Positions 7,712 to 19,095 of a stretch of DNA of 64,000 nucleotides are shown here, piece by piece (positions within the stretch are counted from its first letter, which is position 1; each line of letters opens with the position of its first letter). The notes under the pieces are model-generated. The model was given only the letters and a program-made list of their open reading frames with translations, did no database searches and was not told where the DNA came from. Source of the stretch: Marinobacter aromaticivorans. Its GTDB lineage: Bacteria; Pseudomonadota; Gammaproteobacteria; Pseudomonadales; Oleiphilaceae. A program made the position numbers and the translations under genes. Where the stretch lies: positions 20,270 to 84,269 of the forward strand of contig NZ_NIHD01000013.1 in the NCBI RefSeq assembly GCF_002806975.1, given 5' to 3'.

Positions 7712-9031
7712 TTACCGCGCGCTATCATTACCGATGACCGGCTCCGGCTGCCAGCGATAGTAGAGCACCTGGTAAAGGGACTCAAACGCCTGCTCCGCGT
7801 CCTCCTCATCGACCGGGGAAGGTTGATAAGTAAACATGGACGGTTTGGACTTGTCGGCATCAGGCTGGTTTTCCGGCACCGGCTCCACCTCGGGCCCGGC
7901 TGTTTCCGCCTGAGCGGACCCGGCAGTTACATTCTGCACCTCCTGTGCGGGCGCAGAGGGCCCCTGCGGCTCGCCCTCTGCCGGCACAAACCGCGAATCC
8001 AGTGCAATATATTCCCGGAGCTGGTCCAGTTCACCGGAAAACGCCACCCTGAGGGTCAATTGTTCGCCCCTGACCCGTGATGCTCCCACGTTTACAACCG
8101 GCGTGAGGCCTTCAAGAACCTGGCTGCTTTTGCCATAGTCTGCAACGGAGGTTACACCTCGCAGCACAATATCAACCTGCGGCAAGTCGCCAACCTCACC
8201 TGCAGCGACCGCATAACGGTTGGCATAAAGCTCGGCCCAGCGGTTTACCAGTGCTTCGGCAAGGGCTTCCCGCGTGGCGGCGGTGACTGACTCCTCGCTG
8301 CTGTTGAGTTTGGCACCCTCAAAAACCCAGCCTGCCCGCCACTGACCACCCGAACGGCTTACCCGCACCATGGCAAGAACGTCGTGTTCCAACCCTTGGG
8401 ATGCTTCCCGTACGCGGCCGGTAAACTGGCCCCATATATCCGACAATAATTCGCGGTTTCCGCTGAACTCATTGGGTGGCAGCGCTACCGGTAGCCCACG
8501 CTCCTGCGCGGCTCTGGCAAATGCTTCGGCCCAGACACCGCCATCATCATTGCCGCTCCCCGATCCGGCGGAGCCCATAATCAATCTTCGTACACCGCGG
8601 TCTTCGACCGCTATCCAGGCAAGCGTCAGTGGCCGATTGGCACCCCAGACCGGGGCTCCAATCGACGCCAGCGCCTGGTTCACTCCCACGGCACCGAATG
8701 CCATGCTGAGGCGGCTATCGCCAGTTTCGCCACGAAGCACCTGGTAAGACAGCAACAGCGACTCGGCATCAGCCAGCAGAGCCTGCACGCCGTCCATCGC
8801 GAGTACTTCTCGCGTGCCTGAAATGCGCACGAAAACCCGCGCCAGCCCGTCTGCGTAGCCCTGAGCGAGATCGCCCGGGCCGGAGCCGGAAACGGGAACC
8901 TCCACAGAATACAGCCCTGATACCGTTACGGCGCTAACAGGGACCGGCACCGCAAGTATCAGTGCACAAAAAACAGCAAGCACAAAGGCTTGTGGCAGCT
9001 TAATAACGGTGATCTGGTCTTGTCCTGGCAT
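7712..9031 (-). CDS. DUF2066 domain-containing exported protein
   Basis: A 439-residue protein with an N-terminal hydrophobic signal (roughly residues 12-33, ending near VSAVTV), so probably periplasmic. The DUF2066 region follows (GLYSVEVPV, YADGLARVFVRISG). A low-complexity Pro/Glu/Ala stretch (about residues 350-400) precedes a C-terminal tail. The ATG at 9031 has CAGGG 6 nt upstream, whereas the one at 9052 has no ribosome site. In Pseudomonas the DUF2066 gene also sits between purM and hda. Function unknown. Confidence 0.83.
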   Translation of the reverse strand: MPGQDQITVIKLPQAFVLAVFCALILAVPVPVSAVTVSGLYSVEVPVSGSGPGDLAQGYADGLARVFVRISGTREVLAMDGVQALLADAESLLLSYQVLRGETGDSRLSMAFGAVGVNQALASIGAPVWGANRPLTLAWIAVEDRGVRRLIMGSAGSGSGNDDGGVWAEAFARAAQERGLPVALPPNEFSGNRELLSDIWGQFTGRVREASQGLEHDVLAMVRVSRSGGQWRAGWVFEGAKLNSSEESVTAATREALAEALVNRWAELYANRYAVAAGEVGDLPQVDIVLRGVTSVADYGKSSQVLEGLTPVVNVGASRVRGEQLTLRVAFSGELDQLREYIALDSRFVPAEGEPQGPSAPAQEVQNVTAGSAQAETAGPEVEPVPENQPDADKSKPSMFTYQPSPVDEEDAEQAFESLYQVLYYRWQPEPVIGNDSAR

Positions 9032-9233
9032 GAAACACCCTGCAGTTCGCATGAATGGCGAATAGGATACACCATGCCCCCAGGCCTGAGTAGCCAGGCC
9101 AGGTTTCGGAAAAGCAATCCGGGCACACTATAAAGCTGCCGCCAAGGCAAACCTGGTCCGGTTCAGGCATTAGCACTTGGAGCCCTACACCGCACCTGCT
9201 AAAATCCGCCGCCTGACCCACTGGCCAACGGTT

Positions 9234-10307
9234 ATGAGCAACATGAGCGAACAGAAGCCCTCCCTGACCTACCGCGATGCAGGCGTCGACATTGACGCTG
9301 GCAATGAACTTGTCAGCCGCATCAAGGAAACCGCCGCACGTACCCGGCGCCCTGAGGTTCTGGGAGGGCTTGGCGGCTTTGGTGCCATGGTCGCCATCCC
9401 TCCCGGCTACAAAGAGCCGATTATGGTTTCGGGCACCGATGGTGTAGGTACCAAACTGCGGCTGGCGATGCAGCTGGCGCAGCACGACACCATCGGAATA
9501 GATCTGGTTGCCATGTGCGTCAACGATCTCATCGTTGGCGGTGCAGAGCCTTTGTTCTTCCTCGATTATTACGCCACCGGAAAGCTGAATGTCGACATAG
9601 CTGCCAGCGTGGTCGCCGGTATTGGCCGCGGTTGCGAACTGGCCGGCTGTGCGCTGGTGGGCGGCGAAACAGCAGAAATGCCCGGCATGTATGAGGGCGA
9701 TGACTACGACCTCGCAGGGTTCTGCGTAGGCGTTGCCGAGCGCAGCGAGATCATTGATGGAAGCAAGGTGCAGGCGGGCGATGTACTGCTGGCACTGGCA
9801 TCCTCGGGGCCGCACTCCAACGGTTACTCGCTGATCCGGAAAATTCTTGAAGTCAGCAAAGCCGATCTGGACCAGCCAATGGGTGAGACCACCCTGGCAG
9901 GCGCCCTGATGGCACCCACCCGGATCTACGTCAAAAACCTGCTGCAACTGATACGTGAAGTGAATGTCGGCGCTCTCTCCCATATTACTGGCGGCGGTTT
10001 GCCAGAGAACATTCCCCGGGTTCTCCCCAAGGGCATGGTTGCCGCCATTGACACCGATAGCTGGGAGCTGCCACCTGTGTTTCAGTGGCTCAAGGAGGCC
10101 GGCGGTGTAGCCCGTGAAGAAATGTACCGCACCTTCAACTGTGGCATTGGCATGATTGTTTGCGTTCCGGCAAACCAGAAAGACCTGGCACTGGACACGC
10201 TGAACGCCCTGGGCGAAACAGCCTGGCAGGTGGGCGTGATCGAACGCGCTGACAATACGGACGAAGAGGCAGCAGTGCGCTATGCACCGGGGCTCCTTAC
10301 AAAATGA
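9234..10307 (+). CDS. purM: Phosphoribosylformylglycinamidine cyclo-ligase
   Basis: AIR synthetase, the ATP-dependent fifth step of purine synthesis. The protein is highly similar to the E. coli enzyme throughout: [74 protein letters not shown] and [13 protein letters not shown]. Two starts fit: ATG 9234 (MSNMSEQ, 357 residues) and ATG 9243 (MSEQ, closest to the usual start); neither has a strong ribosome site. It overlaps purN by ATGA and is divergent from DUF2066. Confidence 0.97.
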   Translation: MSNMSEQKPSLTYRDAGVDIDAGNELVSRIKETAARTRRPEVLGGLGGFGAMVAIPPGYKEPIMVSGTDGVGTKLRLAMQLAQHDTIGIDLVAMCVNDLIVGGAEPLFFLDYYATGKLNVDIAASVVAGIGRGCELAGCALVGGETAEMPGMYEGDDYDLAGFCVGVAERSEIIDGSKVQAGDVLLALASSGPHSNGYSLIRKILEVSKADLDQPMGETTLAGALMAPTRIYVKNLLQLIREVNVGALSHITGGGLPENIPRVLPKGMVAAIDTDSWELPPVFQWLKEAGGVAREEMYRTFNCGIGMIVCVPANQKDLALDTLNALGETAWQVGVIERADNTDEEAAVRYAPGLLTK

Positions 10308-10966
10308 AGGCAGACGAACCGACCGTGCCCAGAATTCTGGTGCTGGCCTCCGGCAGTGGAACCAACTTCCAGGCTCTCATAGATGCCAGCCGTGAACGGG
10401 ATTTCCCCGGCCAGATCGTTGCCCTCGGCTGTAACCAGCCGAAAGCCTTCGTGCTTGAGCGTGCCGGCCAGGCCAATATCGAAACCTTCGTAGTTGACCA
10501 CAGGAATTTCGGATCGCGGGAAGAATTCGATGCTGCCCTGATGGCCCACATTCTTCGCTACAATCCGGACCTCATCGTGCTGGCAGGATTTATGCGCATC
10601 CTGACCACAGATTTTGTGCGGGCATTTCGTGGCAAACTTGTAAACATTCACCCCTCGTTACTGCCAAAGTACACAGGGCTGAACACGCACCAGCGGGTTC
10701 TGGATGCTGGCGACCGGACGCACGGGGTCTCCATTCACTTTGTAACCGAGGAACTCGATGGTGGACCAGTCATCGCTCAGGCTGAAATATCAGTGGCAGC
10801 CGGAGACACCAGCGAAACCCTGGCGGAAAAAGTACAGCAGAAAGAACATCTCCTGTACCCGATTGTAGTTCGCTGGTTCTGCCAAGGCAGGATACAGTTG
10901 GGCCAGGATCAGGTGCTTTTCGATGGTCAGGTTATGGAAGCCCCGATGCGCCTCCCGGAGAGCTGA
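10304..10966 (+). CDS. purN: Phosphoribosylglycinamide formyltransferase 1
   Basis: Folate-dependent GAR transformylase, third step of purine synthesis. The phosphate-binding loop [11 protein letters not shown] is near residue 15. The catalytic residues N114 and H116 ([18 protein letters not shown]) and D152 (ELDGGPV) are intact. At 220 residues it has the usual length. Its ATG overlaps the purM stop (ATGA), so translation is coupled, as in E. coli purMN. Confidence 0.96.
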   Translation: MKADEPTVPRILVLASGSGTNFQALIDASRERDFPGQIVALGCNQPKAFVLERAGQANIETFVVDHRNFGSREEFDAALMAHILRYNPDLIVLAGFMRILTTDFVRAFRGKLVNIHPSLLPKYTGLNTHQRVLDAGDRTHGVSIHFVTEELDGGPVIAQAEISVAAGDTSETLAEKVQQKEHLLYPIVVRWFCQGRIQLGQDQVLFDGQVMEAPMRLPES

Positions 10967-11051
10967 GGCGCATCTTAACAGACTGTCACCCTGCAATGCC
11001 CGCTGACCCGCTAAGCTTTCATCACCCATGAAGGAACTTGAGGTCAACCCG

Positions 11052-11804
11052 ATGCGATTAGCCAGAATCATGACACCACTGCAGAAAAGGGCTCGAATTA
11101 CCCTGCTATCCGCCCTGGCTCTGGTCAGCTTGCTCGCAGGTACCGCCACAAAGGCTGAAACCGGGCCGGCACTGTTTCCCTTCGAAGTAAGCTACAACGC
11201 CTCCATGGACAAGGGCTTGTCCCTGAACGGCAGCGCCAAGCGCGTTCTCACATCACAGGGTAATGACGTCTGGCTGTACCGCACCGATGTGAACTCGTTC
11301 ATCGCGGATCTTGATGAGTCCCTGATTCTTAAATGGGAAGACGGTCGGGTTATTCCACTCAGATATCGCTATCGGTTGTCGGGCTTTCTGATCCGGGACA
11401 GAAAACAGTCCATTGATTTCGACTGGAAGGCTGGTGTCGCGACCGGCGAATACCGGGGAAAGCCTTTTCGGATCCAACTTGAAGAAGGCGTTCTCGACCC
11501 CCTCGGCTACCAGATCCAGTTGCACCAGGATATTCGGGTTGGAAAGCGCGAAATGGAGTATCAGGTGCTGGACCGGGGCAAAATTGACAGCGAACGCTTT
11601 GCCGTTGTGACGGACGACGTCAGTCGCACCGATGGAGGCCAGGCTTCCTATCTGAAAGCTGAAAAAGTTCGTGAAAACTCCAAAAGAGAAACCCTGATGT
11701 GGTTTGACCCGGATAACAAATATGTGCTGGTGCGCCTGCTCCAGGTTGAACCCGACGGCAGCCGCTACCAACTCTCACTCAAAAGCATGGACCTGGGAGA
11801 CTAA
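11052..11804 (+). CDS. DUF3108 domain-containing exported protein
   Basis: A 250-residue protein with a signal-like N-terminus (basic RLARIM and KRAR, hydrophobic core LLSALALVSLLAG, likely cleavage after ATKA) and a beta-rich body starting FEVSYNASMDKGLSLNG, typical of DUF3108. Probably periplasmic; function unknown. The ATG at 11052 has GAGG 9 nt upstream. It follows purN, as its homologue (PA0943) does in Pseudomonas. Its stop overlaps that of the convergent aminotransferase gene by a few bases. Confidence 0.8.
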   Translation: MRLARIMTPLQKRARITLLSALALVSLLAGTATKAETGPALFPFEVSYNASMDKGLSLNGSAKRVLTSQGNDVWLYRTDVNSFIADLDESLILKWEDGRVIPLRYRYRLSGFLIRDRKQSIDFDWKAGVATGEYRGKPFRIQLEEGVLDPLGYQIQLHQDIRVGKREMEYQVLDRGKIDSERFAVVTDDVSRTDGGQASYLKAEKVRENSKRETLMWFDPDNKYVLVRLLQVEPDGSRYQLSLKSMDLGD

Positions 11805-13078
11805 ACCTCCCGGCCCGCCTCGGCCCACACAGCCTTTACTTCATCTGCAATAACTCGCAGCCCCTGGGCAACACGCTCGTCGTCCTGTGAATAGGTTACG
11901 CGCAGGCACTCATGGCGGTGGCGCCAGCCATCGTCAGGCAGCCCGGGGAAGAAGTAATGGCCTGAAACCACCAGCACACCACGGGCTTTTAACCGCTGAT
12001 AAAGCTCCAGACTGGTAATGGGCAAATCCGGGAACCACAACCACAGGAACATAGCGCCCTCTGGCTTGTGCACGTACCAGCGACAGCTATCTTCACCCAT
12101 CGCCTCCCGGAAAGCAGCCACGGCACGTTGCATCTTGCGCTTGTAGAACGGACACACCACATCCCGACTCAGGGACAGAATTTCGCCGGAACGAACCAGT
12201 GGCCCGGCCAACATGGCGCCAAAGCTTCCGGTCGCCAGATTCATGATGGCATTGATGCCGGACAGGGCTTTAATGACGGGCTCTGCAGCAATCACGATAC
12301 CTGTGCGCACAGCAGGCAAGCCAAGCTTTGACAGGCTCAGGCACAGTATGATCTGCTCGTTCCAGGTGGGTGTGGCATCCACAAACATCAGGCTCGGGAA
12401 CGGCGTTCCGTAGGCCCCGTCGACAATCAGTGGCACATCGTGCTGGCGTGCCATTTCCTCCAGCCTGGCCATTTCTTCGTCGGTAACCACGTTGCCGGTG
12501 GGATTGGTTGGGCGGGAGACACAGATAGCGCCGGTTTCCCCGGTAACTTCCACCGCATCAAAGTCTACGCGGTATTTGAATTCGTGAGCATCCGTAAACG
12601 AAATATCCGGTTGCACCGCGTGGAACAGGCCCGGCTCGATACCAGCATCCGCATAGCCTATGTACTCGGGTGCCAGTGGCAGCAGTATATGCTTGCGCTG
12701 ACCTTCGCCATAATCGCCACCAAACATGTTGAACAACATGAAAAAAGCAGCCTGGCTGCCATTGGTCAGGGCAATGTTTTCAGGCTTCAGGCCCCAGCCA
12801 TATTCGCGGTTGAGTAAATCGGCAAGCGAGGCGATAAACTGTTTTTCGCCCTGGGGCGGGTCGTATATGCCCACCAGCCTGCGAACATCGCTCTCGCTCC
12901 GGCTCATGTCCGCCAGAATTTCCTGCACCCGCGCCTGGATTTCCGGAATGTGCCCGGGGTTTCCACCTCCCATCATGATCATATCGTCGCCGGAGGCCAT
13001 GGCGTTGCCAAGATCATCCATAAGCGAGGTTATGCCGGCTTCTGCAGTGAACTTGCGACCGAAAGTGGAGAGTTTCAT
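11801..13078 (-). CDS. avtA: Valine--pyruvate aminotransferase family enzyme (AvtA)
   Basis: A 425-residue fold-type I PLP aminotransferase that matches AvtA: N-terminal LSTFGRKFTAEAGITSLMDD, GGGNPGHIPEI, GIYDPPQGEKQF, SRPTNPTGNV, VDGAYGTPFP and the PLP lysine K251 in LSLSKLGLPAVRTG. AvtA interconverts valine/pyruvate with 2-oxoisovalerate/alanine; substrate preference here is inferred. It stands alone, convergent with DUF3108 and 87 nt downstream of the DUF416 gene on the same strand. Confidence 0.88.
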   Translation of the reverse strand: MKLSTFGRKFTAEAGITSLMDDLGNAMASGDDMIMMGGGNPGHIPEIQARVQEILADMSRSESDVRRLVGIYDPPQGEKQFIASLADLLNREYGWGLKPENIALTNGSQAAFFMLFNMFGGDYGEGQRKHILLPLAPEYIGYADAGIEPGLFHAVQPDISFTDAHEFKYRVDFDAVEVTGETGAICVSRPTNPTGNVVTDEEMARLEEMARQHDVPLIVDGAYGTPFPSLMFVDATPTWNEQIILCLSLSKLGLPAVRTGIVIAAEPVIKALSGINAIMNLATGSFGAMLAGPLVRSGEILSLSRDVVCPFYKRKMQRAVAAFREAMGEDSCRWYVHKPEGAMFLWLWFPDLPITSLELYQRLKARGVLVVSGHYFFPGLPDDGWRHRHECLRVTYSQDDERVAQGLRVIADEVKAVWAEAGREV

Positions 13079-13165
13079 GGGTTTGTATCCATCTGATCAG
13101 GCTGAACATTTAGCGGGTGGGGCGAAAACGCTTTTTTGCGCTTGCTTTCTCACGCTCAAGGCGCG

Positions 13166-13765
13166 TTAGTCCCCCAGCGAGATTCCAAGATTGCTGACGC
13201 CCTCGTTTGCAGCGTCCTCGCGGATTTCTGTAATAAACCGTTCCACGGGCGCGCGCTGGCGCTTGAGAGCCAATACCAGGTTGCGCTGGAAGTTTTTATC
13301 TTCTTTCATCAGGGGGTGAGAATCCAGCAGGCGCACCAGTTCGTCTTCTTCCAGGCTTTCCCCCTCGGAGAGCTCTATAAAGCTCATAACTGTGGCTGTT
13401 GCCAACTGCGATGCCTCAGTCGCCCGGTGTTTTGAAGGGTTCAGGCGATTGAGCAGCGCCTGTTCCAGTAACTGGCAGAAGTCGAAAGCCGGGTAAACAC
13501 CGTAGGCGTCGTAGGCTTCCACATCGGGCGAGAGGGCTTCCAGTTTCGCCAGCAGTTGCGGTATGGCGGTTTCTGCCACCTCCTCCTGGAGCATATCCCA
13601 GGCGCGATCCAGCAGTTGACGCATCTTGCCGCCGGTTTTCATGCCCACCGCTTCGGCAAACAGGGCATAGTTTGGAAACGATCTTTCGGCAAGGGCTAAC
13701 AGAAAGGCGCATTCGCGCCATCCCTGTAGCTGTGAGACGGCTTTGAGAAACTGGTTGGCGTTCAT
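13166..13765 (-). CDS. YjaG family protein (DUF416)
   Basis: A 199-residue soluble helical protein that aligns with E. coli Yja[45 protein letters not shown] and the C-terminal [16 protein letters not shown]. Function unknown. Its ATG overlaps the dcd stop by 4 nt (ATGA), so it is translationally coupled to dcd. Confidence 0.82.
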   Translation of the reverse strand: MNANQFLKAVSQLQGWRECAFLLALAERSFPNYALFAEAVGMKTGGKMRQLLDRAWDMLQEEVAETAIPQLLAKLEALSPDVEAYDAYGVYPAFDFCQLLEQALLNRLNPSKHRATEASQLATATVMSFIELSEGESLEEDELVRLLDSHPLMKEDKNFQRNLVLALKRQRAPVERFITEIREDAANEGVSNLGISLGD

Positions 13766-14328
13766 GTTTTCGGCAGGGTAACCCCTGTCTGGCCAAAGTA
13801 TTTACCACCCCGGTCCTTGTAGCTGATTTCACAGACTTCGTCCGATTCGAAGAACAGCATCTGGGCGACGCCTTCGTTGGCGTAGATTTTGGCCGGGAGG
13901 TTGGTAGTGTTGGAGAACTCCAGGGTTACATGGCCTTCCCATTCGGGTTCCAGCGGTGTGACGTTGACGATAATGCCACAGCGTGCGTAGGTGGATTTAC
14001 CCAGGCAGATGGTGAGTACGCTGCGGGGTATACGGAAGTATTCTACGGTGCGTGCCAGGGCAAAGGAGTTCGGCGGGATGATACATACGTCGCCGGTGAA
14101 GTCCACGAAGCTTTTTTCGTCGAAGTTTTTGGGGTCGACGGTGACGGAGTGCACGTTGGTGAAGATTTTGAATTCGTTGCTGCAACGTACGTCGTAGCCG
14201 TAACTGGAGGTGCCATAGGAGATGATCCGGCCTTTTTCAGTTTCACGAACCTGTCCGCTTTCAAAAGGTTCGATCATGCGGTGCTGCTCTGACATCCGGC
14301 GAATCCACTTATCGGCTTTGATGCTCAT
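13762..14328 (-). CDS. dcd: dCTP deaminase
   Basis: Converts dCTP to dUTP, the main source of dUMP for thymidylate synthesis in gammaproteobacteria. The 188-residue protein has the trimeric dUTPase-like core: [40 protein letters not shown] (R116), the catalytic glutamate E137 in VTLEFSN, and the C-terminal [12 protein letters not shown]. The ATG at 14328 lies about 45 nt downstream of a good sigma-70 promoter. First gene of a dcd-DUF416 pair, downstream of mrp as in Pseudomonas. Confidence 0.96.
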   Translation of the reverse strand: MSIKADKWIRRMSEQHRMIEPFESGQVRETEKGRIISYGTSSYGYDVRCSNEFKIFTNVHSVTVDPKNFDEKSFVDFTGDVCIIPPNSFALARTVEYFRIPRSVLTICLGKSTYARCGIIVNVTPLEPEWEGHVTLEFSNTTNLPAKIYANEGVAQMLFFESDEVCEISYKDRGGKYFGQTGVTLPKT

Positions 14329-14370
14329 GGGTGAAGTCTCGTATCCACTGGGAAAGGAAAATTGGGGCGT

Positions 14371-14399
14371 AGTTTACCTGTTCGGCTAGGTTCTGTCGA
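14371..14399 (-). promoter_or_regulatory. Probable sigma-70 promoter of dcd
   Basis: Minus strand: -35 TCGACA (14399-14394), 17-nt spacer, -10 TAAACT (14376-14371). Spacing is ideal and each hexamer differs from consensus at one or two positions. It lies between repeat element 1 and the dcd start, so the element is outside the dcd transcript predicted from this promoter. Confidence 0.45.
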
Positions 14400-14447
14400 A
14401 GCTTGGCGGTGTAGCCTCGAGGGTTCTGATTTTGGGGGCTGCGGTCA

Positions 14448-14541
14448 CAGGAAAGGCGTTCCAAAAACCGCTACGAGCACATCCATGTGCGCTTGTCTTC
14501 GGCCGTCCTTGGCCTACGACATTTTTGGAACGCCTTTCCTG
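14448..14541 (+). repeat. Intergenic twin-hairpin element 1 (mrp-dcd)
   Basis: A perfect 20-bp inverted repeat (14448-14467 with 14522-14541, arm AGGAAAGGCGTTCCAAAAA) encloses a 54-nt core. The core contains hairpin P2 GCACATCCATGTGC (14477-14490) and hairpin P3 with GGCC arms around GTCCTT (14501-14514). The segment AGCACATCCATGTGCGCTTG is identical in elements 2 and 3, whereas the outer arms are unrelated in sequence. The element starts 50 nt after the mrp stop. No U-tract follows on either strand as in a classic terminator. Confidence 0.85.
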
Positions 14542-14590
14542 CGCCCGCGAACGGACTCATGTGAAGCCCGCCGCGCAAATCACTTCTTAG

Positions 14591-15691
14591 TTAGTGCGAC
14601 TTAACCGACACACTCGAGATAGCGCCACTGAGATTTCGTTCCCTTGTGGAAAGCTCCGCCCCAACCCTGCGGGCAATATCGCGGTAGCGCAGCGCCACTT
14701 CGGAATCAGGCACGGCAACCACAGTCGGCGCGCCGCCATCGGTCTGTTCACGGATGGTCATGTGCAGGGGCAGTTGGCCCAGCAGGGTTGTTTCGTATTC
14801 ATCGGCAATGCGTTCACCGCCGCCTTCGCCGAACAGGTGTTCTTCGTGGCCGCAGTTGCTGCAGATGTGTACGCTCATGTTTTCGACAACGCCCAGCACC
14901 GGGATGTCAACCTTGCGGAACATTTCTATGCCGCGTTTGCCGTCCAGCAAGGCGATGTCCTGGGGGGTGGTGACGATAACCGCGCCGGTGACCGGGACTT
15001 TCTGGGCCAGGGTGAGCTGGATGTCGCCTGTGCCTGGGGGCATGTCGACAATCAGGTAGTCCAGTTCGTCCCAGAGGGTTTGCTGCAACAGCTGCATGAC
15101 TGCGCCGCTGACCATGGGGCCGCGCCATACCATGGGGGTTTTGTCGGTGGTTACGAAGGCCATGGACATGGCCTGGAGGCCGTGGGCTTCCATGGGCAGG
15201 AAGTATTTTTCTTCCCGCACGCCCGGGCGTTTGTTTTCGGGTACGCCGAGCATCATGCCGATGCTGGGGCCGTAGATGTCGGCATCGAGGATGCCCACGC
15301 GTGCGCCTTCAGCTTGCAGTGCAAGGGCAAGGTTGACGGCGGTGGTGGATTTGCCTACACCCCCTTTACCCGAGGCGACGGCGATGATGTTTTTGACTCC
15401 CGGAACGGACGGCAGGTCTTTCTGGACTTTGTAGGAGTGGATTTTCTGGGCCACATGAACCTCTGCCGCTTCGACGCCGGCAACGTTTTCCAGCGCGTTG
15501 GCAACCAGTTGTTTCAGGCCACCGGCGATACCTTTTGACGGGTATGGCAATTCGACCATCAGCGTCACTTTGCCGACGTCGTCTGCTACCAGCGACTTTA
15601 CGGCACCCAGGTCGTAAAGATTCTTTTGCAGATAGGGGTCTCGGTATTCACGAACGGCTGCCTGCAAGGCCTGCTCTGAAATCTGTGTCAT
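14591..15691 (-). CDS. apbC: Mrp/ApbC family iron-sulfur cluster carrier ATPase
   Basis: A 366-residue P-loop ATPase that binds and transfers Fe-S clusters to apoproteins. An N-terminal DUF59-like domain (about residues 1-90) is followed by the deviant Walker [38 protein letters not shown] and the cluster-binding CxxC in [10 protein letters not shown]. The start at 15691 ([10 protein letters not shown]) has GGAG 7 nt upstream; the frame extends further but is not supported. Divergent from metG, as in Pseudomonas (mrp beside metG). Confidence 0.93.
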   Translation of the reverse strand: MTQISEQALQAAVREYRDPYLQKNLYDLGAVKSLVADDVGKVTLMVELPYPSKGIAGGLKQLVANALENVAGVEAAEVHVAQKIHSYKVQKDLPSVPGVKNIIAVASGKGGVGKSTTAVNLALALQAEGARVGILDADIYGPSIGMMLGVPENKRPGVREEKYFLPMEAHGLQAMSMAFVTTDKTPMVWRGPMVSGAVMQLLQQTLWDELDYLIVDMPPGTGDIQLTLAQKVPVTGAVIVTTPQDIALLDGKRGIEMFRKVDIPVLGVVENMSVHICSNCGHEEHLFGEGGGERIADEYETTLLGQLPLHMTIREQTDGGAPTVVAVPDSEVALRYRDIARRVGAELSTRERNLSGAISSVSVKSH

Positions 15692-15829
15692 CTGGCTCTC
15701 CGTTATGGGCTCATGGGACTTTTCAGCATGAAAACAGGTGTTTCGGGTGAAAATTATCTGCTCAAAAGGTATCATCTGGGCCCGTTTCTGACCATACAAC
15801 CCTTATCTGATGAAAGGTTCGGACACACC

Positions 15830-17872
<2,043 letters not shown>

Positions 17873-17919
17873 ACAGAAATCGAGGCAGAGCGTCCCGATG
17901 ACGCAACGATGACGCACTA

Positions 17920-18501
17920 ATGACAGAGTATTTACTGATTTTGGTCAGCACCATCCTGGTGAACAACTTCGTGCTGGTTCAGTTTCTTGGCCTGTGCCCC
18001 TTCATGGGGGTATCAGGCAAACTGGAAACGGCCATGGGCATGTCCCTGGCCACCACCTTTGTGCTGACCCTGTCATCAGTGTGCAGCTATCTTGCCTATA
18101 CCTACCTTTTAGCCCCTCTGGATCTGGCCTTTCTGAAAACCATCACCTTCATTCTGGTTATTGCGGTGGTGGTTCAGTTCACCGAAATGGTCGTGCGCAA
18201 AACCAGCCCTCTGCTCTATCGCGTATTGGGTATCTTCCTGCCGCTGATTACCACCAACTGCGCTGTACTTGGCGTAGCACTTCTTAACCTGAATAAAAAC
18301 AACAACTTCGTTGAATCAGTACTCTACGGTTTTGGCGCCGCTGCCGGCTTTTCGCTGGTGCTGGTGCTGTTCGCCGCAATGCGCGAGCGCATTGCTGTGG
18401 CCGATGTCCCCGCTTCCTTCCGGGGTGCGGCCATTGGTATGGTCACCGCAGGGTTGATGTCACTGGCGTTCCTGGGCTTTACCGGCCTGGTTGGCGTTTA
18501 G
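17920..18501 (+). CDS. rsxA: Electron transport complex subunit RsxA
   Basis: A 193-residue six-helix membrane subunit of the Rsx/Rnf complex, related to Nqr[19 protein letters not shown] and [13 protein letters not shown] carry the conserved cysteines of the membrane Fe-S site. It opens the rsxABCDGE operon, 47 nt after metG. In E. coli this complex keeps SoxR reduced; in other bacteria Rnf couples ferredoxin:NAD electron transfer to ion pumping. Which role applies here cannot be read from the sequence. Confidence 0.95.
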   Translation: MTEYLLILVSTILVNNFVLVQFLGLCPFMGVSGKLETAMGMSLATTFVLTLSSVCSYLAYTYLLAPLDLAFLKTITFILVIAVVVQFTEMVVRKTSPLLYRVLGIFLPLITTNCAVLGVALLNLNKNNNFVESVLYGFGAAAGFSLVLVLFAAMRERIAVADVPASFRGAAIGMVTAGLMSLAFLGFTGLVGV

Positions 18502-18516
18502 CGGAGACGCGTTTTT

Positions 18517-19095
18517 ATGTGGACAGGCATTATTATCGCCGTTCTGGTTCTCCTTGGCCTTGCCCTGGTATTTGGGGGGTTGCTGGGCTTTGCCTCCGAG
18601 CGCTTCCGGGTTGAAGGCAATCCGCTGGTGGAACAGATTGATGCCTTGCTGCCACAGACCCAGTGCGGCCAGTGCGGTTATCCCGGTTGCCGGCCCTATG
18701 CCGAATCCATTGCTGAAGGCGGTGCCATCAATAAATGCCCCCCGGGCGGGGAATCCACCATTAAGGCTCTGGCTGACCTTCTTGATGTGGAACCCCAGCC
18801 ACTGGATGCCGAGCACGGTGTGGAGCAGGCCAAACGTGTTGCGGTGATACGCGAAGATGAGTGCATAGGCTGCACCAAGTGCATCCAGGCCTGCCCGGTG
18901 GACGCCATTCTGGGGGCAGCAAAACACATGCACACGGTCATTGAAAGTGAGTGCACAGGCTGCGACCTGTGTGTGGAGCCCTGCCCCGTTGACTGCATCG
19001 ACATGGTTACTGTTGAGCCGGACATCCGTGGCTGGACCTGGTCTCCACCTGCGCCCGGCATTATCGCCACAGACCGGCAGGAGGCCAATTCCTGA
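18517..19095 (+). CDS. rsxB: Electron transport complex subunit RsxB (Fe-S protein)
   Basis: A 192-residue iron-sulfur subunit. One N-terminal membrane anchor ([20 protein letters not shown]) is followed by a four-Cys Fe-S domain ([11 protein letters not shown] from residue 50, then KCPPGG) and two 4Fe-4S ferredoxin motifs ([12 protein letters not shown] and [12 protein letters not shown]). It passes electrons between RsxC and the membrane subunits. Its TGA overlaps the rsxC ATG by one base. Confidence 0.95.
   Translation: MWTGIIIAVLVLLGLALVFGGLLGFASERFRVEGNPLVEQIDALLPQTQCGQCGYPGCRPYAESIAEGGAINKCPPGGESTIKALADLLDVEPQPLDAEHGVEQAKRVAVIREDECIGCTKCIQACPVDAILGAAKHMHTVIESECTGCDLCVEPCPVDCIDMVTVEPDIRGWTWSPPAPGIIATDRQEANS

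Noticed and set aside
9000..9983. A 327-codon minus-strand open frame
   Set aside because: Antisense to purM and to the purM upstream region; the purM protein is certain.
14448..14541. Repeat elements as ordinary rho-independent terminators
   Set aside because: No U-tract follows on either strand, the 53-54-nt spacer is far too long for a terminator loop, and the spacer is conserved between loci.
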